Assembly (NCBI GenBank): GCA_025330725.1
Contig: JAIWND010000048.1
Span: forward strand, 62,001-126,000
Direction: 5' to 3'
Length of the DNA: 64,000 bases
Source of the DNA: Chlamydoabsidia padenii
Taxonomy: Eukaryota; Mucoromycota; Mucoromycetes; Mucorales; Cunninghamellaceae
The notes under the pieces were generated by a model. The model saw only the letters and a list, made by a program, of their open reading frames with translations, was not told the DNA's origin and made no database searches. The position numbers were made by a program, and so were the translations under genes. Below are positions 36,967 through 49,131 of this stretch, piece after piece. Numbering within the stretch: the first letter of the stretch is position 1; every line of letters starts with the position of its first letter.

Positions 36967-38149
36967 CAGTTAAAGTTGAAGGTATATATAACAAATGAAA
37001 GAATAAAGATAACAAGTAGGTAAGAATAAAGAAGAAGAAGAAAAGTAAAAAGCAAAAGATAAGGAGGAGAAAATTCACAGTTATGTGGTTTCAGTCCTAT
37101 CTTGTTGCATGAAACAAAGAAGATTCTTATTCCTTCCATTTCCTTCTTAAGGTCTTGTTATATCATGGAGAAGTTAATATAACTATCAATTGACAATCAA
37201 TAATGCCTTCTCTTTTCTGTTTAGTACATTGCATTCCTGAAGGTTATATATTTCGTTTAAGGTAAAGGAAGCTATACATCAAACGGTACGATCCTGACTC
37301 CAAACGTCAGATGGGAATATATGCAGGATGGACACTACGGGAAATGACAAAATGAATTTACGACATGTACGAAATGTTTGAAACAGACTGCAGTACTTCG
37401 AAAGGTTGATATTACCTGACTTCTTAAAAGGTATGTACCTATCCCTTACAAATTTTCGCCAGCAATACTTTGTATGGGAGATGAACTTGAACGATTACCC
37501 ATTTTGAGGAGAAAAGAATATGGTGGGATTTAAAAATTCCATCCCGTTCATAAAAGGAGTTGGTCAAAGTCGAAAAAAGGGGCATGCAACAGAAATACTG
37601 GTTTTTGAGAATTGCTACTACGGAATTTTGGTGTTCGGCGTTTGAAAATGAAGTTTCCTTTCGTCTAGAAAAAGTCATCGCAAGCCTGAACATACTGACA
37701 CAGGAGCCTTGGAGCTTGGCTTTTGCGGTGACTTATGTTGGAAATATGCCACAGTGTTCACACCACCACTTTAATCATTAGCATCGGTTGACAAATGAGT
37801 GAGTAGTGGTCTTTCAAAATTCCGTGCGTACTTTCCGTGCGCCTAGCATTCCCCTCCCCAAATCCACTATCCATGTCAAAACCAATGCATATACTATAAC
37901 AACGCCTGCCATAACCCAATTACATACAAATATCTGCAATAGCCTAATTACATACAGACGCTCATCATAGCCCAATCATTGAAAGACGCCAGATAGAGCC
38001 CAACAAGGGACGGCAGTCGGCGACCCGGTCGTTTATTGACAAAAAAAAAAAAAAAAAGGATGGGTTAAAAGGGACAAACTATAATGATGGGACAAACTAT
38101 ACTGCCAAACAATCTATAGCATTACGTCTACGTAAATCATGTTATTAGC
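36967..38149. other. Region between the Fanzor and Helitron relics
   Basis: No gene could be supported. Short frames around 37300-37800 look like decayed coding DNA but have no recognisable motif. A stretch near 37479 (CTTGAACGATTACCC) is identical to part of the hairpin at 4229, hinting at a shared dispersed repeat. An A tract lies at about 38041-38057. Confidence 0.4.
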
Positions 38150-38985
38150 AGAAGGATCAGATGAAGAAGAGGAAGAAGACAATGGGACCGCCACATACAG
38201 GTTTGCCCCTGGTTTCTGTGCATGGTCATGGTAAAGGCAGGACGGACAGGCAATTGTCGGTGACGCAGGGTAAATGGTTTTTGGATTCTTTGCTTGTAAA
38301 GTGAATTCTTCAAATCAGGAAATTCTTGCTGTTGCCAAACGATTATACTTGAATAGAGTGTTGTAATAGCTTGACCACATACATCTTTGTCCCGGTAAAA
38401 ATACCATTTTCCACATCGAGATTTCAGAAAACAATCAATGACATCCTGAGGAGGTGGCCGGGCATATCATTCGGATACAATGAATGAAGGAATTCCACAG
38501 GATAGTTGATAGAATATTTGAAGAGATCGTCGCTGTCGATGAGGGCATTTATTGATTCGTATGTCTTGGCTTCACAGGGGGAAAAATTCTGCTGCTTCTA
38601 TGTTGATTCGATCCACAAATGCATTTTTCGTCGTGAGGATAGTACGGGTGATTTAAAAAGAGAGATCTTGGTGTTGGCTGAGGTCAGGGTATATTTTGTT
38701 GACGATGGTTGCAATGTCTTCAGAATCCAAAAGCTAGTCTTGTTTGATGGGTACCTTTTCATGGTAAGGAGGTTCACTATTTCCAATAGAGAAGCTGGGC
38801 AGCAAAGTTGGTGTCCGTAATCCAAGACAAAAGAGGTTCGGGAGGAGGACATGGCAATACAATGTTGATCTTGCCGCTGTTGCAGAACATACTGAAGACA
38901 GGATTCGTGTTACCGGATGACGTTTTGCATCGATCAATTCTGGATTCCGACAAAGGTGAGAGCCAGAAAAAGGTGTTCAGAGTTA
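38150..38985 (-). pseudogene. Helitron Rep/Pif1-helicase remnant
   Basis: Pieces in three minus-strand frames spell a shortened Helitron-type protein. Near 38935-38810 one frame reads NPVFSMFCNSGKINIVLPCP and PPPEPLLSWITDTN, the cysteine/glycine block that precedes the Rep domain in many fungal Helitrons. At 38730-38590 another frame gives SEDIATIVNKIYPDLS, then ITRTILTTKNAFVDRI. Further frames give SLIVFLKSRCGKWYFY-like sequence, then FTLRHRQLPVRPAFTMTMHR and NQGQT near 38250-38200, the conserved Pif1-helicase C-terminal motif. The middle (Rep HUH motif and most helicase motifs) is missing. This is clearly non-functional, and the Helitron ends were not identified. Confidence 0.65.
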
Positions 38986-39423
38986 GTTTGCGGTTCGTAT
39001 AAAATAGGTAAAACGAGAGATAACGGAGTAAAACAGTAAAACGTGTAGTTCGTATTGTGCAAGTAAAAAAGAGCTGTTTTATTAATGATATAAAAATTGG
39101 GGGAAGATAAAAATGCGGGGTTTTGGAGAAAACCTCAAAGAGATGAAAAACTCCAAAGGTCGTTCGTCCTCAAAAAGGTTTTGATGCATTTCATTGGTCA
39201 ATCAGCATTTAAATCCAGCTTATACGATAAAGTTTACGATTAGCTAAGTACCCTTACTTCTTTACCAGTAAAATAGTGTCAAATAAGTATATTGTATAAA
39301 ACATAAAAAGAGTCCAGTGAGGGATAAAAGGGGAGAGAGTAAGAGTAAGAGAGAGAGGGGGGATATCAGGATAAATAACTATAAGGGAAGGGGACTATAC
39401 ATATAAAATAAAGATGACTAGTT
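38986..39423. other. Spacer 3' of the mitofusin gene
   Basis: No gene seen; purine-rich GA repeats (39330-39365) precede the 3' end of the mitofusin gene. Confidence 0.5.
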
Positions 39424-42126
39424 TTACATATTCAAGGGTTCTTCTATTTTAGATTGGTCAATTTGGACAGCTTCCACTTTATCCAAGAGCAAAGTTGATT
39501 TTTCCAACAAAGCAGTAAAATAAACCATGGATTCTTGAGATGTCTGGATCACATTTTCTAATTCGTTTCGTCTTTGTTCCTTTGCTTCAATAGCCTTTTG
39601 GAGTCGAGATTGGATCTCCCAGCCTTCCACACGAAGCACTTTACGAGCATCACGACCCAGACGATGGCTTTGAGCCTGGATATACCCAGTATCCTGTATG
39701 GCTTGTTTAAATTTACGCACCAATTTACGTTCCACCGCATTCCGCATATCCGCCACCATGTAGACCAGTAAACCAGCACTGACCACACCGACCATAGGCA
39801 AGGCCAATCTGCGCATATTGTTAGAGCCCACGATAGAAGACACATTCCAAAGACTAGACACCGCATCCTTGAATCCCATCACACGACCACCTACCATAGC
39901 CACCGCACCCATGGATAAAGCACAGCCCGAGAGTTTTTCATCCAACACAAAATCGAAAAAGTCGGTTGCTTCCACTTGAATCATCAAGCGTCGATCGCGA
40001 GGACGTACAAACATACCATCCACATTGGCGACCCGAGGGAAATTGTCCAATTCTTGTTGGGCCATGCCATGCAATTTAACCAAGCATTGTTCAGTATCTT
40101 GCTTTGTTTCTTGTTCGGCGATACGGATTTCACGCACCAAGGATTGAGCCATGGATTCACATAGATCTTGAGCATATTGCCAAATCAAAAAGAGCCCAGG
40201 GTATTCCAAAGGTTGAATCGCCTGTTGTACTTGATCAGCAGCGAGTGCGAGTCGTTCCACCGTATGTCGTTGAATACTTGTCACTGTCTCTTCGGCCAAT
40301 CGTTCCACTTGGTTCAGCATACGGTCGCGGGCGCGTAACAGTTGTTCATAAGCAGGCATGTCGTGTTCCAGCATTTCACTTGCTTGTTGATGTTTGGTGG
40401 CAGCATCAGCTTGATTGGCTTCAGAGAGGACACCGATATCCAATAAGAGGTTAACAAGATAGTTCTTGGCGGGGAGGAGCTTGCTCTTGGTTCGATTTCC
40501 CAACACAAACGCCCGCAGTCGTTCTTCCAAACGAGCAAAATCGGGGGCATCCAATTTGCGAGACCCTGGTTCCAAATCCACATTACCCGCACTGACAAAG
40601 TGGACTAAATCATGAGCGTCTTGATAGGTTGCAGGAGATAATTGTCGAATCTGCTCCAAAATCATACGTTTACAGCGATCCTTGTCCCGGATAGAGTCGA
40701 AGCGGTTGACGACGATAAAGATGTGGGTTTTTTCGTTTGCAGCATTCCATAAAAATTCCTTTCCCTATTTAGTTTCACAAACAAAAAGCATATATAATAG
40801 TTTTAGTTTAGTTTCAGTTTTAGCTTTTAGTTTAAATTAAACTTGACTTACAGAGAGAGTAAAGTGATTTTCAGCACTGACAACAAAGACAACAACATCG
40901 ATTTCTTCTTGGCGGGCAAACACAGCAGTAGTCTTGACAGAATCAGTGTTGAGACCAGGAGAGTCAATCAAAGCAATGTCAATGATACCATTATGTAAGA
41001 GACTTTCTTGAGAAGCCCGAGCATCATTAGTATATATCTTAACCATCTGATAGCGATCTTGATCCATGTCATCCATAATGAGAGAATCCAAATGACGCAT
41101 TTCAATAATGTGATAAGTAGCAGGATTCAATCGGTCGTATTTATCCACCTGAGGAATCGCATGGACTTGTTCCAACCCATCGTTCATGTTGGCATTCAAT
41201 ACTTCACAAAACATGTTGGTACAAGGTTGTTGGTCGGCAGGTAAGAGTTCCCTTTTGAGCAAAGCATTGACAAAGGTACTTTTCCCCGAGTTTAAATCAC
41301 CGGTCACCAGCACCTTGGAAGAAGTATCGGCCACCCGGTTGTAAATATTGTCGAGGTGTCGTTTACATTGGGCGAGTTTTTCATCCAAGAGATTAGCAAT
41401 AGATGCCTTTTCCAATGTTGTATGCAAGTTGGTAGATGCATGGCCGATTTTGAGATCGAGGTGCAGAATGTTGAATTCTTGTTTTAAAAAGCCAGAATGG
41501 ACACTACTACCACCTGAAGAGCCTACCAATGTTGAAGTAGAAGAAGCCAAACAATCAGATTGAATAGAAGGACGTCTATTGTAGATCGAGTCGACAAGGG
41601 AACAAGATCCATTACCCATGTCTGGTTGAGAAGCTGTTTCCAAATACATTGAATCTGATGTAGTTAACAGTGCAGAGGTCGTCATTGAGCGTTGAGCAGT
41701 CATACGTTGCTTTTGTTGTTGTTGACCGATTGCTTTTGGATAAGGTGGATAAAATACTGCGCGATCCTTGTTGTTACGATACAATTCATCACAAATACTG
41801 GTAACAGAGCCAATATGAGTCAATAGACGTTGGCAACTGTCATGATAAGTGCGATGTTCTTGAGCAGCATTCATACGATATTGATGAGTACGAGCCGCTG
41901 AACGAATAGATGAGGTGGAAGAGGAAGGTGATAAAGCAATAGGTGAGTTGAGAATGGAAGAGGCTGGACTAAACATTTTGCTAGACCGGGAGAGATCCAA
42001 AGGTCTTGGTAACGCAGAAGTATCGTTCATATCGTCCCGGAGAGCATCCATGCTGGGTGAAGAGTTTCGTCGAAGGTGTCGTCGAGCGCCTAGCATGGAA
42101 GAGGGTACACCGTATATGTCGGACAT
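39424..42126 (-). CDS. FZO1: Mitofusin, outer mitochondrial membrane fusion GTPase
   Basis: A dynamin-superfamily GTPase that tethers and fuses mitochondrial outer membranes. The ATG at 42126 begins MSDIYGVPSSMLGARRHLRR, then a Ser-rich N-terminus and helical bundle. The GTPase domain has G1 VTGDLNSGKSTFVNALL, a G2 Thr in QQPCTNMFCEV, G3 ALIDSPGLN and, after the single intron at about 40766-40850, G4 IFIVVNRFDSIRDKD. Further C-terminal are long coiled-coil helices, then two close hydrophobic segments (SGCALSMGAVAMVGG and LALPMVGVVSAGLLVYMVAD, about 39930 and 39790) and a final coiled coil ending EPLNM. Fungal Fzo1 layout and length (about 870 residues) match. It is divergent from the Hpc2 gene, with 400 bp between starts. 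Confidence 0.95.
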
Positions 42127-42524
42127 GATTCAAAGAGAGTGAGTGTTATAACTACAGGGGTGTGTTGTATCAATAAACTGAATCAAAAGAGTGGTTTCCA
42201 TGACAAAATAAACAACAATTAAAAAGGGTTAGTAACAAGTCATTCTATTCGACAAGTATTTATCTTTTTTTTTTTTTTTTTTTTTTTTACTTACCTTGTA
42301 TAACAGAAGATAGAGAGAGGAGGGTTAAATAAGGGTGAAGGAATAACAAAGTAATGGAGTAGTGTTTATGAAAAGAAAGAAATAGAGGGGGAAAATATTT
42401 TCTCTCTTTTTTTTTTTTTTTGTTCCGGCAGGGCATATCGCTTGACCAATAAAAATCATTCAATTTCGGGGATATCAGTCAAGGCTGTCTTTTCGTTGTC
42501 TTTCCTTCTTCTTCTCGTCACACA

Positions 42525-44918
42525 ATGACTGGTAGACGACTACATGTAGACCTTTCCAAAAACAATATATTCTCATATCCCGATTTACTAAAACGACATG
42601 AAAAGGCACTTAAAAACGCACCCTTGGTAACGTTATTGGGTGATGATGAACAGGACCCTTTTTACAAGGCACTTTTGGAACGTGCAGCAAAATATGACTT
42701 GAATCTTGGTGACGACGTAAACTCTAGTGACGAAGACACACCAACTAACGCAAGTACTAGTATAAAATGAATCAATCTAGCCTACTCACACACTTTTTTT
42801 ACCTTTTTTTTAACAATAGAAAGATGGGAAAGGGGACGAATACGACTATGAAGATCCTTTTATTGACGATAGTGATATGTTATTGGACGACACCTATGAA
42901 TACTCTCAGCTTGAAATCGATGGTTTCTTTGTATATCAAGGCATGCTGGATGGGTCAGAAACGTAAGTATATTGAATAATAACACGAATAGGTATACTAA
43001 ATACTAGTCAAATGGTTTTTATTTGTTAGACCGTCTGGCTCAAAAAAGAAGTCTTCAGCTACTAAAAAAGACAAGGCAACTACATCCAATACCAAATCGA
43101 AATCAACCACGTCATTAACAACACCACGAAAACCCAATAACGCCAAAACAGACCCTATCGAATTATCTGATACGGATGATGATATGGAAAAGAACAGCAG
43201 CAATCATTCAAGCTCAAAACTCAAACGATCATCCTCAACATCAACATCATCATCAACCACTCTCAAGCCAGAATCATCCAATAACAAGAATGGCCCCACA
43301 ATGAAAAAATCAACCTCTTCTTCTACGGTGACCCCTGTGGATAGTACCAAAAAGGCGAATACTAAGAAAACCAAATCTACCACCGCCACCGCCATAACAA
43401 CATCAATAAATCAATTATCAATAACAGGAAAGAAATCAACAGCTACAACATCATCACCATCAGCATCACCATCAGCATCAGCATCAGCATCAGCATCAGC
43501 ATCAGCATTAACGGCAGGATCAGTAACACAGGCAGGACAATCGACTACCGGGGATAAAAACAAAAAGGTATTGAAGAACACGGAACTCATTAAACCTCAT
43601 ACTCTGGATCCTAGTATTGAACAACTGTTGGAAAAACTACGGGTGGATCGAAGCAATGAAAATTTTGAAGTTAAGTCGAAATTCCCTTCAGCATTAAGAC
43701 CAACTACGCTGGAAGTCGGTGCTCAAATGTTTAGGATATACCATAAAATCGACGATCTTGTACTTAATCGCCTAATGGAAATCTTACCCTATAACAGGTT
43801 TACTATGAAGGTAATATATATATATGATCCTACACTGATTTTTATTAACTGTCCTTTTATATATTAGAAATTTTTGGTCACCAAGTCTGGGCCCGGTGTC
43901 GTAGAACAGCTCCAACAAGAAATTGAAAAACAAATGAAAGTACTGACTGACGCTGTGAATGAATTGATGCCGGAACATATTCAACAATACGAACAAAAAC
44001 TTTTGGAACAACGTAAGTGAAAAAAAAAAAAAAAAAAAAAAAAAAAAGAAAAAAAAAGAAAAGCTTTATTATCTATTTGATTACAGACTAACTGGCGACT
44101 CTTTCTCTCTTTATAGGAAATCAGTCAGAAGAAGGACCTGATGTGGAAAAGAAGTTTCGATGTAATGACACTATTCGCCGTATCATGTATGAAATACTCA
44201 CGATGGATATGCATTCCAACAATCTATCGAATGAAATAGCGTAAGTATACTTGTGGGGGATAAAAGGAAAATGAAAGTATCACAATCTAATCCCTATCAT
44301 CATTTTAGGACATACCACAACAAGCAGGAATTAGTAGAATCAGAAACAAAAGCCAGAAAGAATATGTATGGAAAAGTAAGTAGTAAAACGAAGAATTCAC
44401 TCTGCCGACTTGAACTCTAATCACATATCTAGCTATTGACATGTTGGCCACAAGGATGGATGACGACCTATGATATTAGTCGACAATACAGCACATACAA
44501 AGCAAAAGTGAAGAATACGGATCAACCGCTCTACTCTCTACCATCAGGCACCAAACGACCCAATATCATACCTGTGAAACGATCAGCACCTTCATCTTCC
44601 ATTCCTTTGGCAACTAGTTCACCAGGCGGGGAAAAACGAAAAAAGGTATCAACCAATGAACAACAAGTTGCAGATACGGTCCGGAAAGGTAAATGATAGA
44701 ATGTTAAAAACAAAAGGGACCTTCTTCTTACCTTTTTTTTGTTTCTTTTTCATGTATGTATATATGTATGTATAGATGGTGCTGATGGCAAGAATGAACA
44801 AGATAATGTCAGTATGGTGAATTCCTCAAGAATGTTATCAGTTGACCCATCATCATCGTCCCCTTCTTCCCAAAAACCTTCCTCTATGAACATTGCGTCT
44901 TTGATTAGCAAACCGTGA
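42525..44918 (+). CDS. HPC2: Hpc2/ubinuclein, HIR histone-chaperone subunit
   Basis: A subunit of the HIR/HIRA complex that deposits H3-H4 independently of replication. The ATG at 42525 starts MTGRRLHVDLSKNNIFSYPD. The second exon carries the Hpc2-related (HUN) motif: YDYEDPFIDDSDMLLDD followed by YEYSQLEIDGFFVYQGML, which binds H3.3-type histones in animals. A long Ser/Thr/Lys-rich low-complexity middle (43060-43560, with a Ser-Ala codon repeat) leads to a ubinuclein-type conserved domain (HTLDPSIEQLLEKLRVD and later exons to about 44480) and a disordered tail ending ASLISKP. About six introns occur; one has an A tract at 44021-44047. Gene-family assignment is firm on the HUN motif. Confidence 0.88.
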
Positions 44919-45344
44919 TATCCCTTTTACCCACACACACACACGCATTCACAGTACTCCTTATTACACTATCTATTCATATATATATTTACATACACAA
45001 CATTATGTCACTCATCAATAAACTAAGGATGTGTATCATATTACAACCTTTTTGGCGGGAAATAAAAACGTGACCCCTGGTTCCATGGTCCCTGTCAAAT
45101 GAAACAATGAAGGATGTGTACATTTTATAAAGTGGTTGAAATAAATATAATTCCCTTATTATGTATTCTTTTATACTGATACTATAGATGACTCTCTCGA
45201 TACAATGGAAATGAATCGTACAGTATAAAGTGAATAGAAGAAAGAGGAAACCAGGAGGGGATTCAATTACGATCGACGACCTAGAAAAGGCAAGATCATG
45301 GATTTTGAAAAGTGTGGCAATAATCAAAAAAAAGTGTGTAACTA
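44919..45344. other. Spacer between HPC2 and the Tc1 element
   Basis: No gene supported; AC-repeat and AT-rich 3' flank of the HPC2 gene up to the TA target site of the transposon. Confidence 0.5.
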
Positions 45345-46707
45345 CAGTGCGGGGACAAAAAAAAAATATACATTTTCAATTCCGCCTTTCTTCTTTTTTT
45401 TTTTGGGGGGGGGGGAATATGTACTGAAATGTACTTAGTTTAACAAATACAAGTCCAAAGATAATAAAAATAAATTCATTCAATAGATATACTACTAAAG
45501 TTTATTCAAGACAAAAAGAAAAAAAAAACGGTATGTGATGGAGGGGTGAGCAAAAGAAGTAGGGTCATCATCGAGTGCTATCACCTTTAAGGCGGATCAC
45601 TTCATTGACCCGCTCAGGCATACTATCAATGAGTCTATTGATTTTTTCAATATCAATAGACTTCCATGTGGTACGGTGACATTTTCGAAGTCGGTAACAG
45701 ATATACCAGGCCGATGGCTCTTGTGTACGGCCATTTTGATCTGGTACCATAAATTTTCAATTGGGTTTAAATCTGGCGATTGTGCCGGCCAGGTCAAATT
45801 TATGATACCATGATCTTCCCGCCATTTCGTCGCTACCTGACTTCTATGGATAGGCGCCCCATCCTCCAGCACCAAGACATTACAATTTTTTTTGGAGAAA
45901 ACGTGCCAAGGGACCTTCATATGCCACCTTTACGAGATCCTTGGCAGAACACAGGCTCTTGTTCCCATTCTTCTCGAAAAAGGCAAGTTCCGCCTTCCTG
46001 TTGTACGCGATACCACCTCAAACCATTCTTGACATTCTGTTCCCCTAGAAGATACCTGTCGTACACTCCTTGAGGTTCACCTCGTCTGATTTTCACCAGC
46101 ATAGTTGCACCCTGCTACTCTTCCCCTTCTTGAAGCTGGATTCGTCGGTAAATATCACCTTTATCCAGTGCCCCAAGGTAAAATCCTTGTGCTTTTTTTG
46201 CCCAAGCAAGTCGTCGAGCGATGAGAGAAGCACTCAGGTGAGGCTTCTTCTTGTAAATTCTCAAGTGATAGCCTTCTTTATGCAAGATGGGCCGAAATGT
46301 CCGCTCGCTCAGGTCAAGGCTCGATTCACGCAAAATTTCATTTTTGGTTTTTTTCCCTATTCGCTTTGACTTCTCGTATAACATACCTGGTATCACGTTC
46401 AGACAGTTTTGGGCGGCGTCCGCACCCTTCCTTCCGCGCGATCTCGCCATTAGATTCATAGATCTTGAGAATCCCCATAAACAAGTTTTCTGGTCGTTTT
46501 GAATGGTCGGGCTATTTCAGCTACCGAAGTGCCTGCAAGTTGGAGTCCAATGACTTGGTTCTTTCCAGCTAGTGTTAGAGGCATATTATGTTAAGTTACA
46601 AGAAATTTTATTCACCAGCTCACCCGAAAACTACGTATTCCTATTGGGAATGTCTCGTCTGAGATTTTTCGGAATTTGAAACTGTATACTTTTTTTGTCC
46701 CCCACTG
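45345..46707 (-). mobile_element. Tc1/mariner element, 1.36 kb, both ends present
   Basis: The left end CAGTGCGGGGACAAAAAA at 45345 and the right end (reverse) CAGTGGGGGACAAAAAAA at 46707 are inverted repeats. They extend inward with matching TATACA and TTTCAA blocks. TA flanks both sides (45343-45344, 46708-46709). The transposase lies on the minus strand. The element sits about 310 bp upstream of the methyltransferase start, within its likely promoter side. Confidence 0.93.
45567..46560 (-). pseudogene. Tc1-type DDE transposase, frame-broken
   Basis: The N-terminal half is read from about 46459 and includes LDLSERTFRPILHKEGYHLR. The first catalytic Asp is in VIFTDESSFKKGKSSRVQL near 46150, soon followed by an in-frame stop after QLCW. 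After frame changes the protein resumes as RRGEPQGVYDRYLLGEQNVK (about 46088) and then VLVLEDGAPIHRS and WPAQSPDLNPIENLW (45870-45750), which hold the second Asp and the Glu of the DDE triad. All three catalytic residues survive, but stops and at least two frameshifts make the copy inactive as written. It ends near 45570. Confidence 0.9.
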
Positions 46708-47019
46708 TACAACCCCAAAGTAAACGTTGGGACTTTTTAAAGAGTTATACATAGGTATTGGTATTATAGGATGATGATTGGCCATCATTCGATGATAAGG
46801 TCTTGATCTTATTGACTCGACCAATGGAAAAACAGAGATCGTTAAAGTTGTACGTACTTGTTGATATTATTGACTCAACTCCATTTTAAGCCAATGAAAA
46901 GACGTCGATTTGGAAATTCGTTTTCCCGCATGAATCGGGATTCTAAAATGAAACCTATTTAAACCCCTTTTTTTCTCCATCTGACTATTATCAATCAACA
47001 AGAAAAAAAAACAATCTAA

Positions 47020-47882
47020 ATGGAATCCAAACAAGATCAATGGAGTGCTGATGATTACAACACAAATGCTGCCTTTGTACCTGTTCTGGGCGCTACCATC
47101 CTCGAGCTTTTAAACGCTCAACCTCATGAACGCATTCTTGATCTCGGGTGTGGTAGTGGGGAACTGACAAACGATCTAGCTGGACAATGTGCTGAAGTGG
47201 TAGGCATTGATGCTAGTGCTAGCATGATCAAAAAGGCCAACCAAATTCGACAACATGACAATGCTACGTATTACGTGGTGGATGGTCAAAAGGTATCTTC
47301 ATGGTTGACTCGAGATCAAATCCCTCCCTTTGATGCTGTCTTCTCCAACGCAGGTAAACAAGAAAGAAAGAAAGAGAACACTTTTTTTTTTTTGTTAATG
47401 CTCTCATATTTGTATTGATAGCTTTACATTGGATGAAGGATGACCCAGTAGGCGTCATTAAAGGAATGCACAATGCATTGAAACCTCAAGGTCGGGTCGT
47501 GGTTGAATTTGGTGGATTCATGAACGTTGGCGGGTTGCATTCCGCATTGATCCAAGCCCTGGATCGTCGGGGTTTAAACGGTAAAAGTTATTCCCCCTGG
47601 TTTTTCCCCTCGGATGAACACTACAAGCACTTGTTGGAACAAAATGGATTCAAAGTGCAATCCATTGCCTTGGTACCTCGTCCTACTCGTTTGACGACTG
47701 ATATTGAAGGATGGATCCGAACCTTTGGATTTACATTTTTGGAAGCTCTGCCTACTGATGAGGATCGTGAAGAAGCGATTAATGAAATTGTCGAAAACCT
47801 TCGTCCGGCTTATCAAAGAGAAGATGGATCCTGGTATTTAATGTACAACCGTCTTCGTGCAGTGGCGATCAAGACTCAGTAA
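47020..47882 (+). CDS. Class I SAM-dependent methyltransferase
   Basis: A two-exon gene, with its intron at about 47354-47421, encoding a Rossmann-fold methyltransferase of about 265 residues. ATG at 47020 (MESKQDQWSADDYNTNAAFV). Motif I is ERILDLGCGSGELTNDL, the acidic end of strand 2 is VVGIDASASMIKKA, and later motifs are PFDAVFSNAALHWMKD and GRVVVEFGGFMNVG. The acceptor groove side has SPWFFPSDEHYKHLLEQNGF. This pattern is shared with trans-aconitate-type and related small-molecule methyltransferases (Methyltransf_11/25), so the substrate remains unknown. A Tc1 element lies just upstream. Confidence 0.9.
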
Positions 47883-49131
47883 AGAGGATTGTACTCAATT
47901 CACCTAACATGGTCATCATTTGAATAGTGTTTGTTTCTTAATAAAATCTCGATCCATTTTTTTATAATGTTACTTCTTCTTGAAGGATACAATCATACAT
48001 GTATGTCCCATCATTATTTGACTCTATTTATAAAATGATAAATTGCAATAAGTATGTCACTTGGCAAAAGGTCTTGATCATTCTCTCTGTAACAATTGGC
48101 TAATTATCAACATAAAAGTATTACTTCCTTAAATAACGCGGCAATATATACTACTATACTTTTTTATATAATGTTGAATATAATAACACTTTCTTTCTCA
48201 TTTATAGAATGTTTGTCTCCGCTGGTGCAAGGTAAACCAAAGAACGATTGAAAGCAACCAAAAAGTGAAAACTGCTAAACTTATTACTTTATAAATATCT
48301 CTGGTAAAAGAAGAGCACATTAAGAATTCTGCCATTGAACCAAAAAACACTCACAAGACAACAATAAAAGAAACAAAATGACGGAAAAATGGTGGTGCAA
48401 GTTATAGATGACCTTGTTGTATACAAGCCTTCTTCTAAGCAAGTCTTATCAAAAACCTATGATTATGCTTACCCTGGTTGCCCCGATTGCCATAAGAAAT
48501 TGGTCCAAGATGTTGATAACTGGCCGGACCACAACTATATACTGATAATTGGGGTCGAAAATGCCACTTGTCATTTGTTCCCTCATGCATTTGATTAGAC
48601 TGCCTTGCTTATCATGGACAAAAAGTTCAGGTGAACTGACCCTGATATATTCCCAGTATATCATTTGATGATACAACTCTAGTTATCAAGGCACAGCAAA
48701 TCTATTATAATATGAGTGATAATCACATAGTAATGATTTATGTTGCTATACATATAGGGCATCCAAACAGTGGACGGTATGTTGGTCTAGAATAGTACTT
48801 GACCCACTCCCCTTCCCTGATCATCATTTGTATAGCTCTTTAATACACACTTTTAATATATACATGTACACAATAAAACCCGCTTTATTATGTTAATGCC
48901 TTTGGTTAATAAAATCAAGGATGGCGATTTTTGGTCTAGTCTGCGCACTGTTCTTCAATTGTTCTCGAATTGGGACTGTGTAACTTCAATTTGGGTCTTT
49001 ATAATTTTCATGTCGCTCCCTCTTTTTATTTTTGTACCTTTCTTTCCCCGTTTCATACCTTTTTTTTTTTTATATTTTATATACAACATTCCTCTCCTTT
49101 CCCCTTCCCTCCTTTCTCAATTCATTCAAAC
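47883..49131. other. Intergenic region with one possible gene fragment
   Basis: Apart from the fragment at 48389-48598, no gene is supported. AT-rich 3' flank sequence and pyrimidine-rich DNA just before the Ivy1-like start occupy the rest. Confidence 0.5.
48389..48598 (+). pseudogene. Possible RPA70 C-terminal-like fragment
   Basis: A 69-codon open frame reads SKTYDYAYPGCPDCHKKLVQ and then HNYILIIGVENATCHLF. A CxxC pair followed by a strand-like YILIIGVENAT is reminiscent of the zinc-ribbon OB fold at the C-terminus of the large replication protein A subunit, which is also carried by some Helitrons. The second CxxC pair of that fold is absent and the frame is short, so it is at best a fragment. 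Confidence 0.25.
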
